NCBI RefSeq assembly: GCF_004923255.1
Contig: NZ_QYRT01000014.1
Location: forward strand, 27,878 to 91,877
DNA: 64,000 nt
Source of the DNA: Subtercola vilae
Lineage (GTDB): Bacteria; Actinomycetota; Actinomycetes; Actinomycetales; Microbacteriaceae
Direction: 5' to 3'
In this document: one piece after another, positions 1 through 8,812 of the stretch
Layout: each line of letters starts with the position of its first letter
How positions within the stretch are numbered: position 1 is the stretch's first letter
Position numbers and translations under genes: made by a program
The notes under the pieces: generated by a model
Database searches by the model: none
Told to the model about the DNA's origin: nothing
The model's input: only the letters and a program-made list of their open reading frames with translations

Positions 1-433
1 GGGCGTTGTCGCGAAAGATGCTGTTCGCGAACGAGTTGTAGGTGGCGACCGCGGGTGCGTCGAACGGATCGAAGTCGACGTCAGCGATTCCGGATGCTGC
101 GAGCTGGTCGATGCGCGATCGAATACGTACCGCGAGCTCGCCCGCGGCCTTGCGGGTGAAGGTCAGCCCGAGAACCTCCGAGATACCCACGAACCCGTTG
201 GCGAGCAGCCAGACGACACGGTTCGCCATGGTCTCGGTCTTGCCGCTGCCGGCCCCGGCGATCACAATGCTGGGTTCGAGCGGCGCCTCGATGACGGCCT
301 GCTGCTGGGCCGTGGGCGGCGGCAGTTCGAGTGCGTGCGCAATGTCGAGCGCGCTGAGGGCGGGCCGGGGCCCGGGCCGGGAAGTGGTGGTTGGCGCGTC
401 GATGTCGGGGCTCATTCTGTCGGGAGCGTTCAC
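1..433 (-). CDS. adnB: UvrD/REP-type ATP-dependent helicase, AdnB-like (5' part only; runs off the window)
   Basis: Only the first 144 codons are in the window. Translation shows an N-terminal superfamily 1 helicase start: a Q-motif-like PTAQQQAVIEA, Walker A GAGSGKT and a motif Ia-like LTFTRKAA. The gene follows the large helicase-nuclease upstream with a GTGA overlap (GTG at 433-431, stop TGA at 432-430), so the pair is probably translated together. An in-frame ATG at 414 is the alternative start. In mycobacteria two adjacent genes of this kind encode AdnA and AdnB, the heterodimeric motor-nuclease that resects double-strand breaks. By position this would be the AdnB-like subunit; its nuclease domain lies outside the window and cannot be checked. 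Confidence 0.8.
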   Translation of the reverse strand, partial: MNAPDRMSPDIDAPTTTSRPGPRPALSALDIAHALELPPPTAQQQAVIEAPLEPSIVIAGAGSGKTETMANRVVWLLANGFVGISEVLGLTFTRKAAGELAVRIRSRIDQLAASGIADVDFDPFDAPAVATYNSFANSIFRDNA

Positions 434-3400
434 GCGGAGACCGCCTTCACAAGGTGGATGCGGTAGGCATAGCTGCCATGCGGGTCTCGTTCGTCGAGGC
501 CCTCGCGGCCGGGAAACTCGGTGCCGGCCATGCCAACAGCGCCGGCCGTGATGCGCGTGCGAAAGAACTCGGCCGCTTCATCGTCGAGCGGGGCCTGCAC
601 AAGCAGCTTGTAGAGCACCTTGTTCGCACCGGCTCCCGAACTCAGAGCCACATAGAGCAGTACTGCTCCCCCGTTCTTGACCGGTTCGGCCACCCCGGCC
701 ACCGCGGTGACTTCAGTGGTGTGAGCGGTGTCAGTGGTATCAGCCGTGTCAGTGGTATCAGTGGTATCAGTGGTATCAGCCGTGTCAGCCGGGCGCTTCA
801 CACCGACGGCACCCGCCAGCAGGGCGAGCTGGTAGCTGCCGAGCTGGGCGTGCTCAACCACAGCAGGCCCGGTCGGTGCGTATGCGCCCGTCTTCAGGTC
901 GACCACCGTGACGCGGCCGTCGGGCCAGCGCTCGAGCCGGTCGATCGTTCCGCGGAGGCGCGCTCGACCCACATCGAGCGTGAAGCTGTCTTCGCCGCCG
1001 AGCAGTTCGCCGCCCAGCCGCTCGAACTCCACCAGATACTGCGAGAGCCCTTCAACCCGGCGCACCGTGCGCAGGCGCTCGCGCTCCGCGAGCCAGGCCG
1101 ACTCGAAGTCAAGTTCGCCCCAGCGTTCGTCGAGTTCGCTCCACAGCCCCGTCACACTGAGGTCGGGGTCGGGGCGCGCGGTCACCTCTTCCATGACGGA
1201 GTGCAGCAGCGTACCGATGCCGGCCGCGAGCCCCAGCGTGCCGCCAGACACCTTGTCGATGAACCACGCCAGCGGCGACTTCTCGAAGGTCTCGAGCTTC
1301 GACGGCGACACGTCGACCATGGCGTCGGGGTCGCCTTCGAGGTCGACCAGGGGTTCGGTGGTCGACGGTTCGAGCGTGCCGTACCAGGTCTCCGGATGCG
1401 CGGCCGGCACCCCCTCGACCGCCAGCAGTGCGAGCGCCGACGCAGCACCGGGGTCGCCCGTCTCGACGAGCCTGCGGCGCAGCACCCCCACCAGTCCACG
1501 CAGCGACAGCGGATGCCCCGCCACCCATCGTGCGCGCCCCGACCGCTCGACCGCGGCCGCCACGGGCGCAGTCACCGGCGGCACAGGCACCGGTGCCAGC
1601 CGCACGAACGGCGAGGGCTGTTCGTCGTCGTTCGCCACGGTGCTCAGCACGGTCTGCGTGCGGGCGCGCGAGACGGCGAGCGCGAACATCCGCAGCTCGT
1701 CGCCCATGACTTCGGCACGTTCGTCGACGTCGGCCACGGGGCGAGCCGCGACGACCGCACTCAGTCGGTCGGGGTGCAGCAGCGATCCGCGCAGGCGCAG
1801 GTTCGGCCACACCGACTCCTGCAGCCCCGCCACCACCACGACCTCGAATTCGGTGCCGATCACGCCGTTCGGCGTCGAGATGACCACCGCGTCGCTCACC
1901 GACCGCGGTGAGAGAGAGTCTTCGGGCACCTCAGACTCGAGGAGGTCGACGAGAAACTCGGTGGCCGGCCGGTTCGGGTACCGCTCGACATACCGTTTGG
2001 CCGAGGTGAACACGCCCAGCACGCCGTCGAGGTTGCGGTTCGCTTCGTCAGCGAGGATGCCCGAGCCCTTCGACTGCGCCAGCCACTGTTCGGGCAGGCC
2101 GCTGCCATTCCAGAGCTGCCACAGCAGTTCTTCGATGGTCGCCCCGCCCGCGTGCAGGGCGCGCACCGCCGCCAGGTTGTCGGCGAATCGCCCCACGCGC
2201 CGTGCCGGTGCCGAATCGATGGTCACGAGCCTCCCCGGCCCTTCGAGTGCGTCGGTGAGCAGCGCGTCGGCCGTGCGATTGCCGTCGCCGGCCAGTTCTT
2301 CTTGGCGAAGAGACAATCGCAACCGCCGAAGCGACACCGCGTCGAGCCCGCCGAACGGGCCGAGCAGCAGCTCGCGCGTGACGCTGTCGTCGAGAGAGCG
2401 CACCCCGATGGCCACCGCGATGGCCACGGCAAGGTGTCGGGCGGCATAGTCGTCGCGGAGCGCCCGGCCGCCCGTGAGTGTCTTCGTCGGAACCTCGGCC
2501 AGCGCCAACCCTCTCGCCAGCGACGAGATGAGCGCGCCCGAGCGCACCACGACGGCCAACTCGCGCCACGGCACTCCCCGCAACAGGTGGTGCTCGCGCA
2601 GCACCTGGGCAATGGCTGCCACTTCTGCCGCTGGCGTCGCCACCTGCAGCACCCGCACCTCGTCGACCGTCTCAGCCGCAGCCGCAGTCGCAGCCCCGGT
2701 CGCAGCCGCAGTCGCGGTCGCAGTCGCAATCTCAACCTCGGTCGCCGCCGTAGCCTCAGTCGCAGTCAGTGCCGCCACCGTCGCGCCAGCTGTGGCCGCG
2801 GCCGGATGCACGTGCGCCGCCGGCACGGGCCGGGGAGGCAGCACCGACCGCGCCGCGCGCTGCCGCCCCGCCGCGGCCGCGCCGACACGACCGGTCGTGC
2901 GATCGACGAGGCCCCGGATGCCCGGCCCGTGCCGGTACACGTTCTCGAGGTACAGCGGCTCGCCCACGGGCACCGCGAGCACCGAGCCGAGGCGCCCGAG
3001 CGCGTCTTTCTCGCCACCGCGAAAGCTCGTGGTGGCAACATCGGGATCGCCGAACGCAACGATCGCGACCCCTCGGCGGGCCAGCGTGGAGATGAAGTTC
3101 ACCGCACCGCTCGACAGTTCGTGAAAGTCGTCGACGATGACGAGTTTCACCGCACCGAGCACCTCGGCACCGCCCCGCACGAGCACGAGCCGCGCCTCGG
3201 CGATGAGTTCTGCCGAATCGAGTGAGGCGTCGCGAAAGCTGGCGACGACCTGCTGGTACTCGTGTGCGAACTGGCCCGCGGCCACCCACTCGGGCACACC
3301 GTGGTGCCGGCCGAGCTCGGCGAGCGCCTCGGGTGAGACCCCGTCTTCGGTGGCACGCATCAACAGTTCGCGAAGCTCGGTTCGGAAGCCGCGGAGCACC

Positions 3401-3882
3401 CTCACGTCTGCGGTAAGGGGGTCGGGCCACGACGGCCCGCCGCCGTCGGCCAGGTGACCGTCGAGAAGTTCGGCGATGATGCGGTCTTGCTCGGCGCCCG
3501 TCAGCAGGGTGGGAGGCTCGGCGCCGGCCGCAGCCGCGGCGCCCTGCACGATGTGGAACGCCAGTGAGTTCACCGTGCGGGCAAGCGGCCCGTTGGTGGG
3601 CACGCCCAGGCGCAGCGCCAGCCGGTCGCGCAACTGGGTGGCCGCCTGCCGAGTGGCCGTGAGCACCATCAGTTCGCCCGGCGCATACCCGCGCACGAGC
3701 ACCCGTTCGGCCACGAGCTCGACCAGCGTGCACGTCTTGCCCGACCCCGGTGCCCCGATCACCGCCACGCTCTCACCCTCGGGAACCCCCAGAACGGCGC
3801 GCTGAGATGCATCGAGCGCAGCATCGTGGCTGGCATCGAGCGCGCGGTCAGGGCCTGCGGCGGAGGCGGGAGTCGAAGTCAC
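430..3882 (-). CDS. adnA: ATP-dependent helicase-nuclease, AdnA-like
   Basis: 1150 residues, a UvrD-like motor with a C-terminal RecB-type nuclease. Walker A GAPGSGKT is at residues 43-50, Walker B-like IVDDFHE near 250, motif V-like GTEFEVVVVAGLQESVWPN and motif VI-like ALAVSRARTQ in the second half. The nuclease core is visible as GTIDRLE followed by VVDLKTG near residue 994 and QLGSYQLAL. It overlaps the next helicase gene by 4 nt, the AdnA-AdnB arrangement of actinobacteria, where the dimer unwinds and cuts DNA ends for recombination. Two low-complexity stretches are unusual: an Ala/Thr-rich insert around residues 361-406, and an Asp-Thr-Thr repeat near 1031-1054 inside the nuclease domain. 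Both come from short tandem DNA repeats. Confidence 0.88.
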   Translation of the reverse strand: MTSTPASAAGPDRALDASHDAALDASQRAVLGVPEGESVAVIGAPGSGKTCTLVELVAERVLVRGYAPGELMVLTATRQAATQLRDRLALRLGVPTNGPLARTVNSLAFHIVQGAAAAAGAEPPTLLTGAEQDRIIAELLDGHLADGGGPSWPDPLTADVRVLRGFRTELRELLMRATEDGVSPEALAELGRHHGVPEWVAAGQFAHEYQQVVASFRDASLDSAELIAEARLVLVRGGAEVLGAVKLVIVDDFHELSSGAVNFISTLARRGVAIVAFGDPDVATTSFRGGEKDALGRLGSVLAVPVGEPLYLENVYRHGPGIRGLVDRTTGRVGAAAAGRQRAARSVLPPRPVPAAHVHPAAATAGATVAALTATEATAATEVEIATATATAAATGAATAAAAETVDEVRVLQVATPAAEVAAIAQVLREHHLLRGVPWRELAVVVRSGALISSLARGLALAEVPTKTLTGGRALRDDYAARHLAVAIAVAIGVRSLDDSVTRELLLGPFGGLDAVSLRRLRLSLRQEELAGDGNRTADALLTDALEGPGRLVTIDSAPARRVGRFADNLAAVRALHAGGATIEELLWQLWNGSGLPEQWLAQSKGSGILADEANRNLDGVLGVFTSAKRYVERYPNRPATEFLVDLLESEVPEDSLSPRSVSDAVVISTPNGVIGTEFEVVVVAGLQESVWPNLRLRGSLLHPDRLSAVVAARPVADVDERAEVMGDELRMFALAVSRARTQTVLSTVANDDEQPSPFVRLAPVPVPPVTAPVAAAVERSGRARWVAGHPLSLRGLVGVLRRRLVETGDPGAASALALLAVEGVPAAHPETWYGTLEPSTTEPLVDLEGDPDAMVDVSPSKLETFEKSPLAWFIDKVSGGTLGLAAGIGTLLHSVMEEVTARPDPDLSVTGLWSELDERWGELDFESAWLAERERLRTVRRVEGLSQYLVEFERLGGELLGGEDSFTLDVGRARLRGTIDRLERWPDGRVTVVDLKTGAYAPTGPAVVEHAQLGSYQLALLAGAVGVKRPADTADTTDTTDTTDTADTTDTAHTTEVTAVAGVAEPVKNGGAVLLYVALSSGAGANKVLYKLLVQAPLDDEAAEFFRTRITAGAVGMAGTEFPGREGLDERDPHGSYAYRIHLVKAVSA
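719..790. repeat. 9-bp tandem repeat inside adnA
   Basis: About eight 9-bp units; the seven at 728-790 are variants of gtatcagtg or gtgtcagcc. The unit length keeps the frame and encodes a DTT/DTA tract in the nuclease domain of the AdnA-like protein. Such arrays change length by slippage without breaking the frame. Confidence 0.9.
2671..2770. repeat. Low-complexity GCAGYC hexamer-like tract inside adnA
   Basis: A run of gcagcc/gcagtc/gcggtc hexamers with substitutions. It encodes the Ala/Thr/Val-rich insert of the AdnA-like helicase, between the first helicase domain and the second. It is probably a disordered or length-variable linker. Confidence 0.75.
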
Positions 3883-3907
3883 GAGGCAACGCTAGCGCGA
3901 GCCCCCG

Positions 3908-3919
3908 ACACCCGGGTGT
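3908..3919. promoter_or_regulatory. 12-bp perfect palindrome upstream of adnA and DUF3107
   Basis: ACACCCGGGTGT is perfectly self-complementary and lies between the divergent adnA (start 3882) and DUF3107 (start 4037) genes. It may be an operator or chance in GC-rich DNA. It does not resemble the actinobacterial LexA box (TCGAAC-N4-GTTCGA), and I saw no such box in this gap. No other clear promoter motif was recognised between 3883 and 4036. Confidence 0.35.
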
Positions 3920-4036
3920 GTTCGCTCTCGGCGAGGGGCAAACGGCTCGAACGGGCTCTGCCGGGCATCCGGGCTGCCGTAATCTGGGGGTGTGGCAGAA
4001 GTTCAGCCCAACGCACAAATTCGAAAGGCACACCTG

Positions 4037-4261
4037 GTGGAAATCCGTATCGGCATTGCACAATCTCCTCGCGAACTCAGCTTCGAGACCAACCAGTCAG
4101 CAGAAGACATCGAGAAGACGGTTTCAGACGCCCTCGCCACCGGCACCGGCCACCTGTCGCTGAAAGACAACAAGGGCAAGCTCTACCTCGTTCCTGTTGC
4201 GAACCTGAGCTACGTCGAGATCGGCACCGAAGAGTCACGCCGCATCGGTTTCGTCGGCTAA
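4037..4261 (+). CDS. DUF3107 domain-containing protein
   Basis: 74 residues starting VEIRIGIAQSPRELSFE, the usual beginning of the actinobacterial DUF3107 family (M. tuberculosis homologue TB9.4/Rv3208A). I chose GTG at 4037 because AAAGG lies 8 nt upstream and the product then has the normal family length. An in-frame GTG at 3992 would add 15 residues (MAEVQPNAQIRKAHL). The family has no established function. It sits near AdnAB and the ferritin-like/DEAD-box pair, an order also seen in mycobacteria. Confidence 0.88.
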   Translation: MEIRIGIAQSPRELSFETNQSAEDIEKTVSDALATGTGHLSLKDNKGKLYLVPVANLSYVEIGTEESRRIGFVG

Positions 4262-4270
4262 CCTACGAGC

Positions 4271-4576
4271 ATGGAACTGCTCTTCATCGTCTTGGGTGGC
4301 GTTATTCTGGGCGCCCTGGCGCGGTACATCTTTCCGCTGCGCGACACCCACGGTTCGGTGCTGATGCCCGCTCTCGGCGCCGTCGTGGCTGCCGTGCTGT
4401 GGGAGGCACTGACCTGGCTCGGCCTCCGCTACGACGGCGGCTGGATCTGGGTCATCTCCCTCGTACTGACCGGTCTCGTCGTGGGCATCACCGATGTGGT
4501 GCTCGGTCGTCGCCGCCAGGCGAGAGACCGCGCAGAGCTCTCGTCGCTGCTCTCGGGCAAAGCCCGCGTCGCCTGA
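4271..4576 (+). CDS. Small integral membrane protein, three predicted helices
   Basis: 101 residues with three hydrophobic segments (about residues 2-18, 29-50 and 58-78) and a short basic then acidic C-tail (GRRRQARDRAELSS). It follows DUF3107 by 9 nt and is probably co-transcribed. The layout (N-terminal GGVILGALARYIFP, glycine-rich first helix) recalls small GlsB/YeaQ-type or transglycosylase-associated membrane proteins, but the match is too weak to name a family. Function unknown. Confidence 0.7.
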   Translation: MELLFIVLGGVILGALARYIFPLRDTHGSVLMPALGAVVAAVLWEALTWLGLRYDGGWIWVISLVLTGLVVGITDVVLGRRRQARDRAELSSLLSGKARVA

Positions 4577-4589
4577 GCCGCGACGAACG

Positions 4590-5831
4590 ATGCCCGCCAC
4601 ACCATTCGAGCGGGCGATCAGTCTCGACGCCGCCGACCCCCTCGCCGTCTATCGTGAGCGATTTGTCGGCAGTCTCGCGAGCAGCACCGAACCCGTGCTC
4701 GCCTACCTCGACGGCAACTCCCTCGGCCGCCCGCTGAAGAGTACGGCTGCGCGCCTTGCTGCCTTCGTCACCGATTCGTGGGGCGACCGGCTCATCCGCG
4801 GGTGGGATGAAGAGTGGCTGCAGTTGCCCACCACCATCGGCGACGAACTCGCGCGCGCCACCCTCGGCGCGGCGCCCGGCCAGACCCTCATCGGCGACTC
4901 GACGACCGTACTGCTCTACAAGGTGATTCGCGCCGCCCTCGACGCGCGGCCCGGCCGCACCGAGATCATCGTCGACTCCGACAACTTTCCCACCGACCGG
5001 TACCTGGTCGAAGGCATCGCCGCTGAGCGCGCACTGACCGTACGCTGGGTCGAGACCTCGCGCCGCTCCGGTCTCACGGCCGACCTGCTCGCGGCCGCCC
5101 TGAGCGAGCAGACGGCCGTAGTCGTGGCGAGCCACGTCGCCTACCGCTCGGGGTACCTCGCCGACGTACCCGCTCTGACCCGCCTCGCGCACGACGCCGG
5201 CGCGCTCATCGTGTGGGATCTCTGCCACTCCGCGGGCAGCGTCGAGACCCGGCTCGACGACTGGGGTGTCGACCTGGCCGTCGGATGCACCTATAAATAC
5301 CTCAACGGGGGCCCCGGCTCCCCCGCCTTCGCCTATGTGCGCCGAGACCTGCTGGGTGAGCTCCGCCAACCGATCTGGGGGTGGCTGGGGCACGCCGACC
5401 CGTTCGCGATGGGCCCCGGATATACCCCGGCCCCGGGCATCCGGAGCTTTCAGAGCGGCACTCCGCCGGTGATCGGCATGCTCGCCATGCGCGACATGAT
5501 CGCGCTGATCGGTGAGGTCGGTGTCGAGGCGGTGCGCGCGAAGTCGGTCGCACTGACCTCGTTCACCATCGAGTTGGCCGACGAGGTGCTCGCACCCTAC
5601 GGCGTCGAGGTGGCGAGCCCGCGCGCTTCAGCCGAGCGAGGCAGCCATGTGACCCTCGATCACCCCGATTTTCGCGAGATCGTGGCCGAGCTGTGGCGTG
5701 GCGGCGTGGTTCCCGACTTTCGGGCGCCCGAGGGCCTTCGTGTGGGGCTCTCACCGCTCTCGACCAGCTTCACCGAGGTGGCCGTGGGCATCGCCGCCGT
5801 GCGAGACGCCCTCGAACGCCGCGCGGCCTGA
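4590..5831 (+). CDS. kynU: Kynureninase-like PLP-dependent aminotransferase class V protein
   Basis: 413 residues from ATG 4590, the usual kynureninase length. The PLP site is clear: DLCHSAGS near residue 217 and GCTYKYLNGGPGSP near 233-246, where the lysine of YKYLNGG forms the Schiff base. Kynureninase converts kynurenine to anthranilate plus alanine, or 3-hydroxykynurenine to 3-hydroxyanthranilate. No tryptophan dioxygenase or kynurenine formamidase gene is nearby, so the pathway is not shown by context. The preceding membrane-protein gene ends only 13 nt upstream, so the two may form an operon. Confidence 0.88.
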   Translation: MPATPFERAISLDAADPLAVYRERFVGSLASSTEPVLAYLDGNSLGRPLKSTAARLAAFVTDSWGDRLIRGWDEEWLQLPTTIGDELARATLGAAPGQTLIGDSTTVLLYKVIRAALDARPGRTEIIVDSDNFPTDRYLVEGIAAERALTVRWVETSRRSGLTADLLAAALSEQTAVVVASHVAYRSGYLADVPALTRLAHDAGALIVWDLCHSAGSVETRLDDWGVDLAVGCTYKYLNGGPGSPAFAYVRRDLLGELRQPIWGWLGHADPFAMGPGYTPAPGIRSFQSGTPPVIGMLAMRDMIALIGEVGVEAVRAKSVALTSFTIELADEVLAPYGVEVASPRASAERGSHVTLDHPDFREIVAELWRGGVVPDFRAPEGLRVGLSPLSTSFTEVAVGIAAVRDALERRAA

Positions 5832-5855
5832 GCCGATGAGCAGGCCGGCGGCCGA

Positions 5856-5891
5856 GTCGGCAGGCAGGTCGGCAGGCAGGCTGCTGGGCAG
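5856..5891. repeat. 12-bp tandem repeat between convergent genes
   Basis: Two exact 12-bp copies of GTCGGCAGGCAG (5856-5867, 5868-5879) and a diverged third (5880-5891), then a fragment of a fourth that runs into the stop codon of the ferritin-like gene. It fills the gap between kynU (+) and the ferritin-like gene (-). Confidence 0.85.
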
Positions 5892-5892
5892 G

Positions 5893-6609
5893 TCAGGCGG
5901 TGAGGCCGAGGCCATCCATACGGCGGCTGTGCTTGGCGATGAGTTCAGTGAACACGGGCTCGATGCGCTGTTCGTCGGTGTAGACGTTTCCGCTCTGGTG
6001 AATAGCCGAACGCGCCACCAGCAGAGTGTCGCCCACGAGCCGGCGACCCCAGAGCGCCAGGCGCGAACCGAGCATGGGGTCGGCCGCGATGGCATCGGCC
6101 AGCAGCACAGGAATCACATCGCGTTTCGTGTCTGCCTCGATGATCTTCGCCGCCTTCGTACCTACGTCGCCCGGAATACCGGCCGCCAGCAGAACGAAGA
6201 AGTCGTCGAGGATGCCCGCGGTGAGGTAGATGCTGCTGAGCGACTCATACCAGTCGCCGCCCCGCACAACCGCCGCGTAATGGTCGATGGCCGGAGCAAT
6301 GCCCTGCATCTGCGCAGCCGGATCATCGGTGACCTTGCCGAGTTCCACAACCAGGCGGTGGTGCTTGTCGAGGGCCTGCCCCGCGGCAGGGCTCAGCGAC
6401 TCCTTCGCCCGAACCGACGGCGCCAACGTGGCCACCCGGGCCACCGACTCGAAGATCGACATCTGAATGTACGCAGCCTGGGCGAGGTACGGCTCGAGTT
6501 CGGGTGTCAGCTCGGCCAAGGCCACCCTCGGCACGGTGACGCCCGAGCGCCGCGGCCTCAGCCGCTGAACCTCTGTGCGCACCGGTGGGCGTCTGAAAAC
6601 CTCAAACAT
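5893..6609 (-). CDS. Ferritin-like fold-containing protein (MiaE-like)
   Basis: 238 residues from ATG 6609 (an in-frame start at 6654 would add 15 unlikely residues). The sequence is mostly helical, with helices such as YLAQAAYIQMSIFESVA, DKHHRLVVELGKV, SLSSIYLTAGILDDFFVLL and an Asp/Glu-rich IIEADTKRDVIPVL. This fits the actinobacterial ferritin-like family related to tRNA hydroxylase MiaE. The Glu/His pattern of a di-iron site is not fully conserved by eye, so metal binding is uncertain. It is divergent from the DEAD-box helicase gene, an order that appears conserved with the mycobacterial Rv3210c-rhlE region. Confidence 0.72.
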   Translation of the reverse strand: MFEVFRRPPVRTEVQRLRPRRSGVTVPRVALAELTPELEPYLAQAAYIQMSIFESVARVATLAPSVRAKESLSPAAGQALDKHHRLVVELGKVTDDPAAQMQGIAPAIDHYAAVVRGGDWYESLSSIYLTAGILDDFFVLLAAGIPGDVGTKAAKIIEADTKRDVIPVLLADAIAADPMLGSRLALWGRRLVGDTLLVARSAIHQSGNVYTDEQRIEPVFTELIAKHSRRMDGLGLTA

Positions 6610-6905
6610 TTCGCCGAGTCTACCGGTTGACCGGCACGCCAGAAGAACCCTCACAGCCCGCTTCTATTCCATTTTCGGCATATACCCGTTCGTCTGCAGA
6701 GCGCGGCGGCGAGGCGAAAACACCGGATGCTCAGCTAAACTACTCGCAGCCCTGACACGAATCGGGGCCTCTACGCCGCCGCCAGGCGCCATCGCCGGCC
6801 CCCGCTTCGCCGCTCTGCCCCGCACCTGCACCCGTACGTCGCGGCCAGAGATGTGCAGCATGATTTCTGATTCAGGCGTAGCCCACACATGACAGGGCAT
6901 CCACT
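6610..6905. promoter_or_regulatory. Divergent intergenic region and long 5' leader of the DEAD-box gene
   Basis: About 296 nt without a gene. It has an AT-richer patch at 6661-6690 and a possible -10 hexamer TAAACT at 6736-6741 without a convincing -35, which would give a leader of roughly 160 nt. Long leaders are common for DEAD-box helicase mRNAs, but no specific structured RNA was recognised here. Confidence 0.4.
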
Positions 6906-8801
6906 GTGACTTTCGATTCAACCTTTTCACCCACCGGCAATCCGAGCGATTCCGACGCCGACACTGACCTCGACCTCGACACCGAGACCCCGGTCATCGA
7001 GGTCATCGCGCCCGATCCGTTCGCGCCGACCGCCGAGCCCATCGAGGCGACCTTCGCCGACCTGAAGGTGGAGCAAGACCTCGTCGACGCTCTCGCGTCG
7101 CACGGCATCCTGCACCCGTTCCCCATTCAGACGCAGACCATTCCGCTCGGCCTCGAGGGCCAAGACATCATCGGCCAGGCCAAGACGGGTACCGGCAAGA
7201 CCTTCGGTTTCGGTCTGCCGCTGCTGCAGCGCCTCGGTGCGAACCCCGAGCCGGGTGTTCAGGCACTCGTCGTCGTACCCACCCGCGAACTCGCCGTTCA
7301 GGTCACCGAAGACCTGCAGCTCGCCGCGGCGAACCGCCCCACCACTGTCATCGCCATCTACGGCGGCAAGGCCTACGAGGGCCAGATCGAGCAGCTGAAA
7401 GCGGGCGCGCAGGTCGTCGTCGGAACCCCCGGCCGCCTGCTCGACCTCGCCGGCCAGCGACTGCTCTCGCTCGCCAACGTCAAGGTGATGGTGCTCGACG
7501 AGGCCGACAAGATGCTCGACCTCGGTTTTCTCGCCGACGTCGAGAAGCTCTTCGCCCAGACCCCCGCCGGCCGTCACACCATGCTCTTCTCGGCCACGAT
7601 GCCGGGCCCGGTTGTGGCTCTCGCGCGCCGTTTCATGTCGCGCCCCATTCACATTCGCGCCACCGACCCCGATGAGGGCCTCACACAGGCCAACATCAAG
7701 CACGTCGTGTACCGCGCACACAACCTCGACAAAGACGAGATCATCGCGCGCATCCTGCAGTCGGAGGGCCGCGGCAAGACCGTGATCTTCACCCGCACCA
7801 AGCGCGCCGCCGCCCGCCTCGTGGAAGAACTCGGCGACCGCGGCTTCAACGCCGCAGCCGTGCACGGCGACCTGAACCAGGAGCAGCGCGAGCGCGCCAT
7901 GGCCGCCTTCAAGGCCGGCAAGCGCGACGTTCTCATCGCAACGGATGTCGCCGCCCGCGGAATCGACGTCAATGACGTGACGCACGTGATCAACCACACG
8001 ATTCCCGAAGACGAGAAGACCTACCTGCACCGTGCCGGCCGCACCGGCCGCGCGGGCAAGACGGGTATCGCCGTGACCTTCGTCGACTGGGACGACATGC
8101 ACAAGTGGGCGCTCATCAACCGCGCCCTCGACATGGGCCAGCCCGAGCCGGTCGAGACCTACTCGTCGTCACCGCACCTCTTCGAAGAACTGAACATCCC
8201 GGTGGGCACCAAGGGCCGCCTGAAGCCCACGCCTGCTGCCAAGGGCCAAGACGCCGCCGATCGCCCGCCCCGCGCCCCGCGCGAAGGCTCACGCGATGGC
8301 GGTCGCGACGGCTCACGCGACGGTTCACGCGACAGTGGCCGCAGCGGTTCGGGGCGCCCCGCCCGCGAGGGTTCGCGCGACGGCTCCGGCCGCACCGGTG
8401 GGCGTGACGGTGGCCGGGAAGGTGGCCGCGACGCTCGCAGCACCGACACGGCGATCGCTGCTGACGGCGTTGTCGCCGACGGCTCCGCGGCTCCCCGCGA
8501 GGGCGGCGACCGGCCTCCTCGCTCGCGCAACCGCCGTCGATCCGGTGGAGCCGGCACGGCCGGCGGTACGGGCAGCGCGGCGGGCGGCGAGAGCACGTCG
8601 AGCGATGCCACGTCGAGCAACATGCGCGGCGACACCACCGCGGTGAGCTTCTCGGGTTCGGGCGACGCCGGTGCGGCATCCGGCGCCTCGGTCGACCACC
8701 CCGAACAGCACGGCGGCCACGAGCACCACGACGGCAACAGCGCACCGCGCCGTCGCAGCCGGTCTCGCAACCGCGCACCGCGCGCGCCCCACGCCGAGTA
8801 G
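6906..8801 (+). CDS. DEAD-box ATP-dependent RNA helicase (RhlE/CsdA type)
   Basis: 631 residues from GTG 6906. All core motifs are present: Q-motif region HPFPIQTQTIPLGLEGQDII, motif I AKTGTGKT (about 94-101), Ia PTRELA, II VLDEADKM (about 197), III SATMPG, V ATDVAARGID, VI HRAGRTGRAG (about 375). The C-tail from about 440 is rich in SRDGGRDG-type repeats and ends in a basic RRRSRSRNR stretch, typical of disordered RNA-binding tails. Probable role: RNA unwinding in ribosome assembly or mRNA turnover, often cold-induced in this family. The acidic N-terminal extension (residues 10-30) is rich in Asp. Confidence 0.95.
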   Translation: MTFDSTFSPTGNPSDSDADTDLDLDTETPVIEVIAPDPFAPTAEPIEATFADLKVEQDLVDALASHGILHPFPIQTQTIPLGLEGQDIIGQAKTGTGKTFGFGLPLLQRLGANPEPGVQALVVVPTRELAVQVTEDLQLAAANRPTTVIAIYGGKAYEGQIEQLKAGAQVVVGTPGRLLDLAGQRLLSLANVKVMVLDEADKMLDLGFLADVEKLFAQTPAGRHTMLFSATMPGPVVALARRFMSRPIHIRATDPDEGLTQANIKHVVYRAHNLDKDEIIARILQSEGRGKTVIFTRTKRAAARLVEELGDRGFNAAAVHGDLNQEQRERAMAAFKAGKRDVLIATDVAARGIDVNDVTHVINHTIPEDEKTYLHRAGRTGRAGKTGIAVTFVDWDDMHKWALINRALDMGQPEPVETYSSSPHLFEELNIPVGTKGRLKPTPAAKGQDAADRPPRAPREGSRDGGRDGSRDGSRDSGRSGSGRPAREGSRDGSGRTGGRDGGREGGRDARSTDTAIAADGVVADGSAAPREGGDRPPRSRNRRRSGGAGTAGGTGSAAGGESTSSDATSSNMRGDTTAVSFSGSGDAGAASGASVDHPEQHGGHEHHDGNSAPRRRSRSRNRAPRAPHAE

Positions 8802-8812
8802 CGCGGCCCGAG

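Noticed and set aside
719..790. Possible CRISPR array in the 9-bp repeats of adnA
   Set aside because: Units are 9 bp, contiguous without spacers and inside a coding frame; no cas genes are present.
391..3225. Long plus-strand ORFs over adnA (506, 513 and 357 residues)
   Set aside because: High-GC antisense shadows of a conserved helicase; low-complexity Arg/Ser/Pro composition and no recognised domain.
3941..3960. LexA/SOS box upstream of adnA
   Set aside because: TCGAAC occurs, but the second half GTTCGA is missing at the required spacing.
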